Source of the DNA: CAYNYF01 sp964401385
Lineage (GTDB): Bacteria > Planctomycetota > Phycisphaerae > SM23-33
Reading direction: 5' to 3'
NCBI GenBank assembly: GCA_964401385.1
Contig: CAYNYF010000083.1
Coordinates: 1 to 18,876, forward strand
DNA: 18,876 nt
A program made the translations under genes and the position numbers. Shown here one piece after another: positions 7,585 through 14,663 of this stretch. Each line of letters begins with the position of its first letter. Within the stretch, counting starts at the first letter, position 1. A model generated the notes under the pieces. The model was not told the DNA's origin, made no database searches, and worked only from the letters and a program-made list of their open reading frames with translations.

Positions 7585-7732
7585 CTTGCCGGAGCCGGAA
7601 CTGAGGATACAATCGGCCACGAGGTCCGTGATGGCCGCGGGCGGGGAGCTGTCGGCCTGGCCGGAGTTTTGCCGGCCGGGGCCGTTCGGCAAGCCCCTCG
7701 CCGTCGATGCCCGGGCGGACGCCGCCCCGGCG
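7585..7732 (+). pseudogene. 5' fragment of a DUF4091-type gene (paralogue of 12090-12324)
   Basis: The segment aligns with the promoter and first codons of the gene at 12172. The promoter hexamers TTGCCG (7586-7591) and TACAAT (7608-7613) keep the same 16-base spacing. The ribosome site, start codon and signal peptide are missing: 87 bases are deleted between two copies of GGCCGCGGGC, one of which remains at 7633-7642. After the deletion the frame encodes ELSAWPEFCRPGPFGKPLAV, close to the intact protein's ELSAWPEFYRPGPFGKTLAV. The copy ends at about 7732, where unrelated DNA and the PEP-CTERM gene's terminator follow. Confidence 0.88.
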
Positions 7733-7746
7733 ACGGGGCCCGCCGC

Positions 7747-7779
7747 CAAAGCAAACGGGCGGACCGCAAGGCCCGCCCG
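7747..7779 (-). terminator. Rho-independent terminator of the PEP-CTERM gene
   Basis: Positions 7756-7765 pair with 7770-7779 (ten pairs with one A-C mismatch) around a GCAA loop on the plus strand (TTGC on the transcript strand). On the minus strand the stem is followed by GTTTGCTTTGG, a short interrupted U-tract. It lies 27 bases past the stop of the PEP-CTERM gene. Confidence 0.7.
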
Positions 7780-7805
7780 CTCCCGTCAATGTCCGCCGCG
7801 TTCTC

Positions 7806-8552
7806 TCAGCGGCGACGCCGGATCAACGCCAGCCCTCCCACGCACACCAGGGCCAGCGTCGCCGGCTCCGGCACCCACGTGCCGGTCATCTCAAGCGTCA
7901 GGATCGGCGAGGCCGAGTCCAGCGAGCCGGTGGGCTCCATGTCAACGTGCAGCAACATGTCGTAGCCCTCGGCGGGGACGCAGCCCCAGGTAATCTCGCC
8001 GTACCCCAGCGGCTGGCCCGGGCCCAGGACGCCGTGCACGCGATTTCCTGTGGCGATTCCGTTAAGCAGGGCCACCTCGAAGTCCGCGTCGAAGTCCGTC
8101 TCCTGGGACTGGGCCGGATGGGAGGTGATTTCGGATACGCCGTGTGGCGAATCAATCTTGAGGTAGCAGTCGAAGGCCAGGGTCTGGGGTGGCTGCGGGG
8201 CGCTTGCCTGGAGATAGAGCTCCAGGATGGCCGTGGCTCCGGGCTGGCCGACCCCGCCGCCGGTGTCGTACGCCACCATCCGCATGGGGACGTCCTCGAT
8301 GCCGTCGGCGAAGTTGAAGGAGACCTCCTCGATCGGCAGGGTGTCCCGCAGAATGGGGGTGGCCTTGTCGTACATCTTGACCAGGACCGCCGGCTCGGAC
8401 GGATACGGCGGCCCTTCGCTGTACCCGCCCAGCACGTCAGCCCAAAGGTCGTCGGCGTGGGCCTTCCCTGCCGACACGGACAGTGCCAGCCCCACGATGC
8501 TAACAAGCACACACGTGGCAATCGACGCTCGGATGTTCAGTGTTGGTTTCAT
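7806..8552 (-). CDS. PEP-CTERM sorting domain protein
   Basis: The 248-residue product has a signal peptide (basic start, hydrophobic core, likely cleavage after AHA at residue 33) and a textbook C-terminal sorting tail: VPEPATLAL at 227-235, a short membrane helix and the terminal RRRR. Such proteins are exported by Sec, then processed by an exosortase, often alongside exopolysaccharide. The middle part is a secreted acidic beta-rich domain with no recognised family. No exosortase is in the window. AAAGGAAAG precedes the ATG at 8552. The gene follows the pseudo-receiver gene by 135 bases on the same strand and may be read from the same sigma-54 promoter. Confidence 0.93.
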   Translation of the reverse strand: MKPTLNIRASIATCVLVSIVGLALSVSAGKAHADDLWADVLGGYSEGPPYPSEPAVLVKMYDKATPILRDTLPIEEVSFNFADGIEDVPMRMVAYDTGGGVGQPGATAILELYLQASAPQPPQTLAFDCYLKIDSPHGVSEITSHPAQSQETDFDADFEVALLNGIATGNRVHGVLGPGQPLGYGEITWGCVPAEGYDMLLHVDMEPTGSLDSASPILTLEMTGTWVPEPATLALVCVGGLALIRRRR

Positions 8553-8687
8553 GGCTGCTTTCCTTTCGTCTGTTCGATCCGTGCGGCCAGCCCGGCCGAC
8601 GCAGCGTGGGCCGGCGACACGATGAATCCGCTCCGCTCTGTGCGATGGTTGCTCCCGGCGATCGCTGGCCGAGGCCGGGCGTTCGGG

Positions 8688-9077
8688 TCACGGCGGCCGA
8701 GCCCCGCGGCGGCCCAAGGGAAGCCTCAGCGCCTTCGACAGCAACTCGGTGGTAACAGGGCGAGGCACGTAGACCCTTGCACCGGCCCGACGGGCCCTCT
8801 TTTCCACGTCAGCGCTCCCGCCCGGCCCCAGCGCTGCCAAGTGCTCCAGCACTGACAGACGGGAAAGACGGGCCAGCAACAGCTCCCCGTCGAGGACCAG
8901 CTCCGCGGCCACGGCGGCCCGCCGGAAAACCTGGCGTCGCAGCCCTTCGAGGACCTGCTGGCACGACGTCGCCAGGAAAACCGGCCGACCCAGCGGCTCC
9001 AGACACCGCAACAGGTGCTCGGCCGCCGCAGCGTTGATCTCAGCCGCCAAGATGGACTCGCTGTCTTGTCTGCCCAT
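8688..9077 (-). CDS. Degenerate receiver-like (pseudo-REC) protein
   Basis: The 129-residue product has the length and end pattern of a response-regulator receiver domain. RAGARVYVPRPVTTELLSKAL near the C-terminus (21 residues; key parts GARVYVPRP and ELLSKAL) parallels the GAxxYlxKP...LL..L ending of receivers. The conserved Lys is Arg, and the phospho-Asp position in AAVAAELVLDG appears to be Glu, so normal phosphorylation is unlikely. The start at 9077 is set by GGGAGG seven bases upstream; an upstream in-frame codon at 9143 lacks one. A sigma-54-type promoter lies 84-100 bases upstream, and the sigma-54 activator gene precedes it on the same strand. A role as a partner or output of that activator is inferred. 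The family call is moderate only. Confidence 0.6.
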   Translation of the reverse strand: MGRQDSESILAAEINAAAAEHLLRCLEPLGRPVFLATSCQQVLEGLRRQVFRRAAVAAELVLDGELLLARLSRLSVLEHLAALGPGGSADVEKRARRAGARVYVPRPVTTELLSKALRLPLGRRGARPP

Positions 9078-9160
9078 GACGTACCTCCCTGCGCAGACGG
9101 CCGTGAACGATCCGCCACTTTGCCCACCCCGTCGCGGTAGCAAACACGTGGTTGTCCCTG

Positions 9161-9176
9161 TGCAACTGCGATGCCA
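9161..9176 (-). promoter_or_regulatory. Sigma-54 (-24/-12) promoter for the pseudo-receiver gene
   Basis: The minus strand reads TGGCATCGCAGTTGCA. This is TGGCA[C/T]-N5-TTGCA with exactly ten bases between the invariant GG and GC. Transcription would start near 9150, leaving a leader of about 73 bases with GGGAGG before the ATG at 9077. The neighbouring gene encodes the kind of activator that such promoters need. Confidence 0.7.
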
Positions 9177-9241
9177 TCTTTGGAGTCAGTTGGTGGGGAG
9201 TCGTAGCTGGAGAGTTGAACTCAGGTTGCGAGCCCAACAGC

Positions 9242-9256
9242 AAACGGCTACCGTTT
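9242..9256. promoter_or_regulatory. Candidate upstream activator site (AAACGG-CTA-CCGTTT)
   Basis: A perfect 6-bp inverted repeat with a 3-base centre lies about 100 bases upstream of the predicted sigma-54 transcription start. That is the usual distance for enhancer-like sites bound by Fis-type helix-turn-helix domains of sigma-54 activators. Only one copy is seen, so binding is inferred. Confidence 0.4.
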
Positions 9257-9505
9257 CGCCGTGACCGGAGCGCTGGGTCAGTTTGTCCCCCGGCAGGGCG
9301 CGCCGGATCGGCCAACGCGGGCCGGGCCTTGGGAATGCCCCCGCTGGGTCATTGTGGTTTACGAAGGAGTCGTTTTGCCCCCGCCGGAGGCGTATGCGCG
9401 CGCACGCCCGAGCGGGAATACACCTTGCCTGACCCCCGTCAGCGGGCGCTCGCCCGCCGATGGCGACGGGCCAGGCGTAAGCGCCAGCGAGAGGCGAAGG
9501 ACCGA

Positions 9506-10456
9506 TCAAGCCACGCCGTACCGACACATCATCCGGCGCAGCCTTTTGCGGTCGATAGCCAGCATCTCAGCCGCCCTTCGGCGCACCCCGCCGGACAGTT
9601 CCCAGGCCATCCGCAGGTGACGGCGGATCGCCTGGTCCAACGTTGGGAACGTTGGTGCGACGGGGCCTGCCCGGCCCACCACTTCCTCCGGCAGATCCTG
9701 CGCGCGGATAATCGGCCCGGGGGTAAGCACATATGCCCGCTCGATCGCGTTGCGGAGCTCGCGGACGTTGCCGGGCCAGTCGTACCGCGTCAGGACTGTC
9801 AGGGCCCCGGGCGAAAGCCGCTTGGGCGGCATCGCCAGCAGCGCGGCCACCTCTTGGAGCATGTGCTCGCCCAGCAGACCGATGTCGTCGCGGCGCTGCC
9901 GCAGCGGCGGCAGCGTCAGCCGCACCACGTTCAACCGATAGTACAGGTCCGCACGGAAGCTGCCGCTGCGGACGGCTTCGGCGAGGTCGCGATGACTGGC
10001 CGCGATCACTCGGACGTCGGTGGGCACCGCCTCGGTTCCGCCCACGGGCACCACCGCTCGCCCTTCCAGCACGCGGAGCAGCTTGCTCTGGATGGCGGGG
10101 CTCATGTCGCCCACCTCGTCCAGCAGGATGGTTCCCCCGTCGGCGGCGCGGAGGAAACCCAGCGTTTCTTGTCGGGCCCCGGTGAACGCCCCCGCCTTGT
10201 GGCCGAACAGCTCGCTCTCCACCAGGGTCTCGTGAATCGCCGCGCAGTTCACCCCGATGAACGGGCCCGACTTCCGCCCGCTGAAGCGATGCAGCATGCG
10301 GGCAGCAAGTTCCTTGCCCGTCCCCGATTCGCCCTGGAGCAGGACGTTGACGTCCCAGGCCGCCGCCTGGAGCAACTGCCGCCGAAGCCGATCCATGCAT
10401 GGCGACTGTCCGATCAGTTCCCCCTCAGGGATGTGCCTGCCGATCCGCACTGCCAT
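9506..10456 (-). CDS. Sigma-54-dependent transcriptional activator (AAA+ and Fis-type HTH, no receiver)
   Basis: The 316-residue product opens almost at once into the AAA+ sigma-54 interaction domain. Visible are Walker A GESGTGKE (42-49), the sigma-54-contacting loop GAFTGA (89-94), Walker B GGTILLDEVG (107-116), the arginine-finger region RADLYYRLNV (168-177) and DWPGNVREL (226-234). A Fis-type helix-turn-helix closes the protein (about 290-312). There is no N-terminal sensory or receiver domain, so control must come from a partner or from expression level. The start at 10456 is set by GAGGAGG about eight bases upstream; the longer frame to 10558 has no such site. Its most likely local target is the -24/-12 promoter just downstream, ahead of the pseudo-receiver and PEP-CTERM genes. 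Confidence 0.95.
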   Translation of the reverse strand: MAVRIGRHIPEGELIGQSPCMDRLRRQLLQAAAWDVNVLLQGESGTGKELAARMLHRFSGRKSGPFIGVNCAAIHETLVESELFGHKAGAFTGARQETLGFLRAADGGTILLDEVGDMSPAIQSKLLRVLEGRAVVPVGGTEAVPTDVRVIAASHRDLAEAVRSGSFRADLYYRLNVVRLTLPPLRQRRDDIGLLGEHMLQEVAALLAMPPKRLSPGALTVLTRYDWPGNVRELRNAIERAYVLTPGPIIRAQDLPEEVVGRAGPVAPTFPTLDQAIRRHLRMAWELSGGVRRRAAEMLAIDRKRLRRMMCRYGVA

Positions 10457-10932
10457 GGCGATTCCTCCTCTTTCCTGAGTTGCGGCAGGGACCCGCCGCT
10501 CACCCTCACCTTGGGCAAGCGAGAGCGGCTGCCAGGCACGGCACAGTCGCATCTTCACGCACAGCCACCACGACGGCTCCCTGGCTGCAAAGCTGACGAA
10601 GGGACAAGCGCACGGATTACCAGCCCAAGCTCTGGGGAGGCTAAGGGAACGTATCCTTTCGCGCCAGGGCCGGCGCGAGATGCGGTCTTCGGGATCGCTC
10701 GGTCTTCATCGCTCTGCCCTTTCCTATTCCACGCCACGGCCTGCGCGTGGCGAGATGGTCGGCCTGGCACTGACAAAAGCGGTTATCGCCCCCTGCCACG
10801 CGAGCACCAGCACTGCGTGCGCATCAGCGATTGAGCTGAGCTAACCGTAAGAGACGGCCCGGCACTGAGACCCCTCACAAGTACAGTATCATACCACGGA
10901 TCGGGATTCGGTCAAGGACCGATATGGGCAGA
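10457..10932. other. Gene-free leader upstream of the sigma-54 activator
   Basis: About 475 bases with no convincing gene. It contains the activator's ribosome site (10461-10468) and a hairpin at 10659-10678 (TCGCGCC/GGCGCGA, 6-base loop). A second possible stem (CCACGC/GCGTGG) lies near 10731-10752. Short frames here look non-coding. Confidence 0.5.
10659..10678. repeat. GC-rich hairpin in the activator leader
   Basis: Perfect 7-bp arms TCGCGCC (10659-10665) and GGCGCGA (10672-10678) enclose AGGGCC. On the plus strand it follows CCTT and not a T-run, so a terminator is not supported. It may be an intergenic palindrome of a dispersed family. Confidence 0.4.
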
Positions 10933-11035
10933 CATGTCCATGGCCTCCACTACTCATTGCCGCCCCGGAAATGCCCGGCCGATCCGGGGCGATTGGGCGA
11001 ATACCTTACCAGTTGCCCCGCCCGCCGAGAAGGCC
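10933..11035. repeat. 103-bp duplicated leader block, copy 2 (orphan leader of the YetA/PcRGLX-like gene)
   Basis: This is the second copy of 7477-7579. On the minus strand it keeps GGAGG and the start region ATGGACATGTCT, but the frame then stops after nine codons (MDMSAHIGP). The body of the gene has been lost here. Beyond 11035 the sequence changes to a HARE-HTH remnant. Confidence 0.9.
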
Positions 11036-11140
11036 AAACCCCCCAGCGGCCTGGACGCCATCATCCGCGAGATCGCCACGAAGGGCAGAGAGAGCCGCTT
11101 CCGCAAGGTCGAGCGGGGGCGGTTCGAGCTGGCCAAGTAG
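11036..11140 (+). pseudogene. Remnant of a HARE-HTH (winged-helix) gene
   Basis: The frame ending with TAG at 11138-11140 encodes SGLDA followed directly by IIREIATKG and SRFRKVERGRFELAK. The last part is the recognisable end of the HARE-HTH fold, a winged-helix DNA-binding domain. SGLDA resembles the beginning of the same domain, so about 40 residues of the middle appear to be deleted in frame. It has no own start, because the duplicated leader block precedes it. Confidence 0.65.
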
Positions 11141-11322
11141 TGCCGCCATCACGCGTCGGCCTCCGACACCCCGGCCCGCACCGGGGTGTTCTTCGGCCAG
11201 ACGTCCGCCTCTCGCGATGCCGCTTGCTCCGACTTCACGAATTGACCAATGGTTGAGCGTCTGGTAAGGTCTTCCTGCTTGACTATTAGACGCCGCGGAC
11301 CTTCAGAAGAGGCGCATAGGCA

Positions 11323-11850
11323 ATGAGGACCATCAAGTACACCGCGTATCACGTTGTCGTTGTTGCTGTCGTGCTTCTGGCTACGGTGGGCGTGGCGAAG
11401 TTGCGCCAAGAGGCAGCGCGCCGCAGATCGGCCAGCACGGTGGTCTACATGTACATGATGCACGTAACTGTACTGGCAGGCGGCCTGCTCACAATGTGGT
11501 CGATTATCCGACGGGATGTCAGGAATAGCGTTCCCACTGCAAACGGCGACGTCACGGCTCCCATCGAACCGTCTACCCCGGCCAAGACCCCGAACCAGGC
11601 AAATTGGGCCTACCTGCTGGCCGCGCTTTCCGTGATCAGCAACTGCCTCCTCCTGCCCGGGATAGTGCTTGCTGTGCTGTCCCACGCGAAGGCCACCCGT
11701 GCCGCCAGACTGGCCCGCGGCACAACGTGCGATGCTGCGATTCGAGCCCATTTGGGTGGCGCGCTGTGGGCAGCACATATTGCGATGTTCATCGCAGTGG
11801 GGGTCGTCGTGTCCGTCATAGTGGCTCTGACAGGAATCGCCTCCGAATAG
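11323..11850 (+). CDS. Four-helix membrane protein of unknown function
   Basis: The 175-residue product has hydrophobic helices at about 7-25, 41-62, 95-120 and 143-171, with a polar Pro/Thr/Ala loop at 70-92. The second half (AYLLAALSVISN, LLLPGIVLAVLSHAKA) has the pattern of DUF4190-like small membrane domains. AGAGG lies about ten bases before the ATG at 11323. The gene sits in a segment that seems inserted between the duplicated leader block and the DUF4091-type gene and is flanked by gene remnants. Its function is unknown. Confidence 0.7.
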   Translation: MRTIKYTAYHVVVVAVVLLATVGVAKLRQEAARRRSASTVVYMYMMHVTVLAGGLLTMWSIIRRDVRNSVPTANGDVTAPIEPSTPAKTPNQANWAYLLAALSVISNCLLLPGIVLAVLSHAKATRAARLARGTTCDAAIRAHLGGALWAAHIAMFIAVGVVVSVIVALTGIASE

Positions 11851-11858
11851 CCGCCGGT

Positions 11859-12002
11859 TCATGCCTTGCCTCCGTGCAATTCAGCCTCCTTGCCCGTAAA
11901 CCGCTTGAAGCGCTGGACAATCACGTCCGCGTACAGGGGGTCGATCTCCATCAGGAACGCATGCCGGGCGGTCTGTTCGCCCGCGATCAGCGTTCTCCCG
12001 TT
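11859..12002 (-). pseudogene. C-terminal remnant of a DNA N4/N6 methyltransferase
   Basis: The minus-strand frame encodes RTLIAGEQTARHAFLMEIDP then LYADVIVQRFKRFTGKEA, which matches the closing segment of site-specific DNA methyltransferases (GTTLIAAEKTGRRCYGIEIDPLYCDVIV type, followed by RWxxFTGKxA). The catalytic DPPY region and the bulk of the enzyme are absent. Upstream of about 12002 the frame no longer looks related. Its stop lies eight bases from the stop of the membrane-protein gene on the other strand. Confidence 0.7.
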
Positions 12003-12090
12003 CGGTGCGAGGGCTCGGATGAAAGCATGTTTCGGCCCGATCACGCCACGCTGCAACCAGGATCGAGGCGTCCGTCAATGGAGGATTGCC

Positions 12091-12118
12091 TTGCCGGAGG
12101 CTGAAGCGACGATACAAT
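12091..12118 (+). promoter_or_regulatory. Sigma-70-type promoter of the DUF4091-type gene
   Basis: TTGCCG (12091-12096) and TACAAT (12113-12118) are separated by 16 bases. The same hexamers and spacing survive in the paralogous fragment at 7586-7613 although bases between them have changed, which supports function. Transcription would begin near 12125, about 47 bases before the ATG. Confidence 0.6.
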
Positions 12119-12171
12119 CGCCGAAAAGGTCCGTGATGGCCGCGGGCGGCCGGGGCCCGACAGGAGGCACC

Positions 12172-14010
12172 ATGAGAAGGACAATCGTCGCGCTGACCTT
12201 GGTGGCCGGGCTATCGAACGGGCCGGCCGCGGGCTGGGAGCTGTCGGCCTGGCCGGAGTTCTACCGGCCGGGGCCGTTCGGCAAGACCCTCGCCGTCGAC
12301 GGCCAGCCGGACGCCGCCCCGGCGCCGCTGAAGCCCGAACCCGACGGGCGGATCAGGATCCGCGCCGCCCGCGGCGGCTACGCCTCGTTCCACCTGGCCG
12401 TGGCCGATGCGACCGGCGGGCCGTTCACCCTGCGCACACGCTGCGAGGCGCCGGGCATCCGGATCGAACTCTTCCGCGAGTGGTTTCACCGCAACCGGGC
12501 CGACGGGCTCTACTACGGCGACGCGCTGATCCCCGTGCCCGCGGGTGCCGAGCTGCGGCTGCCGGACGCGGAGATGAAGGTCCCCAAGCAGACCCAGGCC
12601 GCCTTCTGGGTGGACGTGTACGTCGCCCCGGGCGCCCGCGTCGGGCCGGCCGAGGCCGACGTCGAGCTGACCGCCGGGGAGAAGACCATCCGCCTCCCCC
12701 TGACCATCGACGTGGCTGCCGCGCGGATCCCGGCCGCCGACGCCCTCACCGCCGATCACAACACCTACGGCTTCAGTCTGGTCAACCGCCACTTCCCGCA
12801 GCGCCGCCGGGCCGTCGAGGCCGCCGGCCGGAAGTTCTTCGACAGCGACGAGTTCTGGAAGAGCGTCCACGACATGTATCGGATGCACTACGAGCATCGG
12901 GGCACGCTGCACATCCAGGGCGGCAACCACGTGGGCGCGGCGCGCCCCGGCTACGTGCCCGAGACCGCCGGCCGCGGGCGACAGCGCCGCGTGACGAGCT
13001 GGCGGACGTTCGACCGCCACTACGGCCCGCTGCTGGACGGGTCGGCCTTCGCCGGCTGCCGCCGGGGGGGGCGGCCCATCCCGTCGATGTACCTGCACAT
13101 CACCATGGAATGGCCGGCCGACTACGTGAACATCTTCCGCCCCGGCTTCGAGGTGGAGTTCGTCAACGTCGTCTCGGAGATGGAGCGGCACTTCCGCGAG
13201 AAGGGCTGGACCAGGACCGACTTCGAGCTGTTCCTCCGCCACAAGAAGCGGTATCGGGGCTTCTGCTGGGACGGCGACGAGACCCGCTTCAAGAAGGACA
13301 ACGACTACTTCCGCTACTTCGACCGGCTGCTGAAGAAGGCCGTGCCCGCCGGCACGCCCGTGCGCTTCGTTCACCGGGCGGACGCGTCCTGGCTGATGGG
13401 CTCGCAGTTCCGGGAGCTGGAAGGCGTGATCAACTTCTGGTCCTGCGGGGGTGGAATCCTCGCCATGTACCGCGACGAGGTCCGCGCGGTCCGCCGGCGC
13501 GGCGAGCCGGTGTGGTTCTACTGCGGCACCCCGTCGGCGTTCGGCCCGACCGTCGGTGTGTTGGCGGAGCCGGTCAAGGCGTGGATGATGGACCTGGACG
13601 GCTTCGAGCGCTGGAACACCGCCAGGCCGCCGCCGGATCCCTGGTTCGCCTTCGACGGCGGCGGGTCGTGCCTGATCTATCCCGGCCACCGCTTCGGCGT
13701 CGACGGCGTGCTGCCGAGCGTCCGCCTGAAGCTTCAGCGGAACATCCTCCAGACCGTCGCCCTGCTGCGGCAGGCGGAGGGCAAGCTCGGCGGGCAGGCA
13801 CTGAGGAAGCACGCCGCCGGCATGGCCGGGGCCAGCCCCGACGACTGGTGGTGCCCCGACGCCGAGATCCGCAAGATGCCCGTGCTGGAGTGGAGCAACG
13901 CCACGCTCGGCCGGCTGCGCCCGGCGTATCGCCGGAACCGCCGCCTCAACGCCGCCTGGTGGCTGCGCGTGGCCGAGTACGCCCTGAAGAATCTGGAGGC
14001 CAAGCCATGA
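12172..14010 (+). CDS. Secreted DUF4091 / GH123-like protein
   Basis: The 612-residue product begins with a signal peptide (MRRTIVALTLVAGLSNG, cleavage probably near AAG-W). A beta-sandwich N-terminal part (about 21-185) is followed by a barrel-like region with LTADHNTYG, FCWDGDET and FWSCGGGILAMYRDE, and ends with the WFYCGT and SCLIYPG segments usual in DUF4091 proteins of the GH123-like clan. Known relatives act on N-acetylgalactosaminides; the substrate here is unknown. The start at 12172 is set by GGAGG six bases upstream; the frame is open further left but covers the promoter. The next gene starts inside this gene's stop codon. A 5' fragment of a paralogue lies at 7585-7732. Confidence 0.8.
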   Translation: MRRTIVALTLVAGLSNGPAAGWELSAWPEFYRPGPFGKTLAVDGQPDAAPAPLKPEPDGRIRIRAARGGYASFHLAVADATGGPFTLRTRCEAPGIRIELFREWFHRNRADGLYYGDALIPVPAGAELRLPDAEMKVPKQTQAAFWVDVYVAPGARVGPAEADVELTAGEKTIRLPLTIDVAAARIPAADALTADHNTYGFSLVNRHFPQRRRAVEAAGRKFFDSDEFWKSVHDMYRMHYEHRGTLHIQGGNHVGAARPGYVPETAGRGRQRRVTSWRTFDRHYGPLLDGSAFAGCRRGGRPIPSMYLHITMEWPADYVNIFRPGFEVEFVNVVSEMERHFREKGWTRTDFELFLRHKKRYRGFCWDGDETRFKKDNDYFRYFDRLLKKAVPAGTPVRFVHRADASWLMGSQFRELEGVINFWSCGGGILAMYRDEVRAVRRRGEPVWFYCGTPSAFGPTVGVLAEPVKAWMMDLDGFERWNTARPPPDPWFAFDGGGSCLIYPGHRFGVDGVLPSVRLKLQRNILQTVALLRQAEGKLGGQALRKHAAGMAGASPDDWWCPDAEIRKMPVLEWSNATLGRLRPAYRRNRRLNAAWWLRVAEYALKNLEAKP

Positions 14011-14609
14011 AATGCCTATTCGCCCTGGCCGTCGCGTCCGCTATTTTGCTGGCCGTCTCCGCCGACAGCCCCGAGCCGGGCACCGCACCGGCGACCACCA
14101 AGCCGCAGGCCCCCCGCGCCCGCGCCGCCAACGAGGCCCGGCGCCTGGCGGCCATCGCCTCGGCCGTGCTCGACGGCGACGAGTGCATGGAGATCGTCAC
14201 CGACCGGGCGGCCGAGCTGATGTTCAAGATCGACCGCCGCGACCGGTGGATCGGCTCGGACAACTACGACGTGGACCGGGACAAGTTCACCCGCACCAAG
14301 AAGCTGCTCATCCGCGTCAGCCGCCTGTCGGAGCTAAAGGCCGACTGCAACCTGTGGCTGCGGACGAAGAAGCGCCCGGAGAAGATCCACGTGGTGATCC
14401 GCCAGGTCAACAGCCTCTCCAGCTTCTACACCTGGGGGCAGATGATCGTGGACCCGCCGAAGGAGTTCCTGCCCGTCCTCAAGGACGGCCGGACTGCCGT
14501 GTTCGCGCCCGAGGGGCGCGGCCGGGTGTCGGCGCTGGCACCCGTCCGCGACAGCCTGGGCGACGTGGTCGGGGTGGTGGAGGCCTGCTGCGAAATCCCC
14601 GGCCCCTGA
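14007..14609 (+). CDS. Secreted Cache-like sensory domain protein
   Basis: The ATG overlaps the TGA of the preceding gene (ATGA), with GGAGG eight bases upstream, so the two are translationally coupled. The 200-residue product has a signal peptide (MKCLFALAVASAILLAVSA) and then a compact alpha/beta domain. Its end, VSALAPVRDSLGDVVGVVE, matches the closing strands of Cache ligand-binding domains, and an Arg-rich helix precedes it. There is no membrane anchor after the signal peptide and no output domain, so it would be a free periplasmic binding protein. Its partner and ligand are unknown. The Cache assignment is moderate. Confidence 0.75.
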   Translation: MKCLFALAVASAILLAVSADSPEPGTAPATTKPQAPRARAANEARRLAAIASAVLDGDECMEIVTDRAAELMFKIDRRDRWIGSDNYDVDRDKFTRTKKLLIRVSRLSELKADCNLWLRTKKRPEKIHVVIRQVNSLSSFYTWGQMIVDPPKEFLPVLKDGRTAVFAPEGRGRVSALAPVRDSLGDVVGVVEACCEIPGP

Positions 14610-14663
14610 GCGGCCGGCCCGGCCCGCCGGGACCCTTCCGGCAAAGAGTCGCCAGAAGCCCCG

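Larger units (their letters stand above)
9078..9505. other. Intergenic regulatory region between activator and pseudo-receiver genes
   Basis: About 430 bases without a gene. It holds the sigma-54 promoter (9161-9176), the inverted repeat at 9242-9256, and near 9443-9458 a GCGGGC-GCTC-GCCCGC hairpin that could help end the activator transcript, although no U-tract follows it. Confidence 0.6.

Noticed and set aside
10555..10776. Minus-strand 73-codon frame upstream of the sigma-54 activator
   Set aside because: No ribosome site and no domain pattern; it runs through a hairpin and looks like intergenic repeat sequence.
12211..13812. Minus-strand open frame of 533 codons opposite the DUF4091-type gene
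   Set aside because: Antisense shadow. The plus-strand frame has promoter, ribosome site, signal peptide and family motifs.
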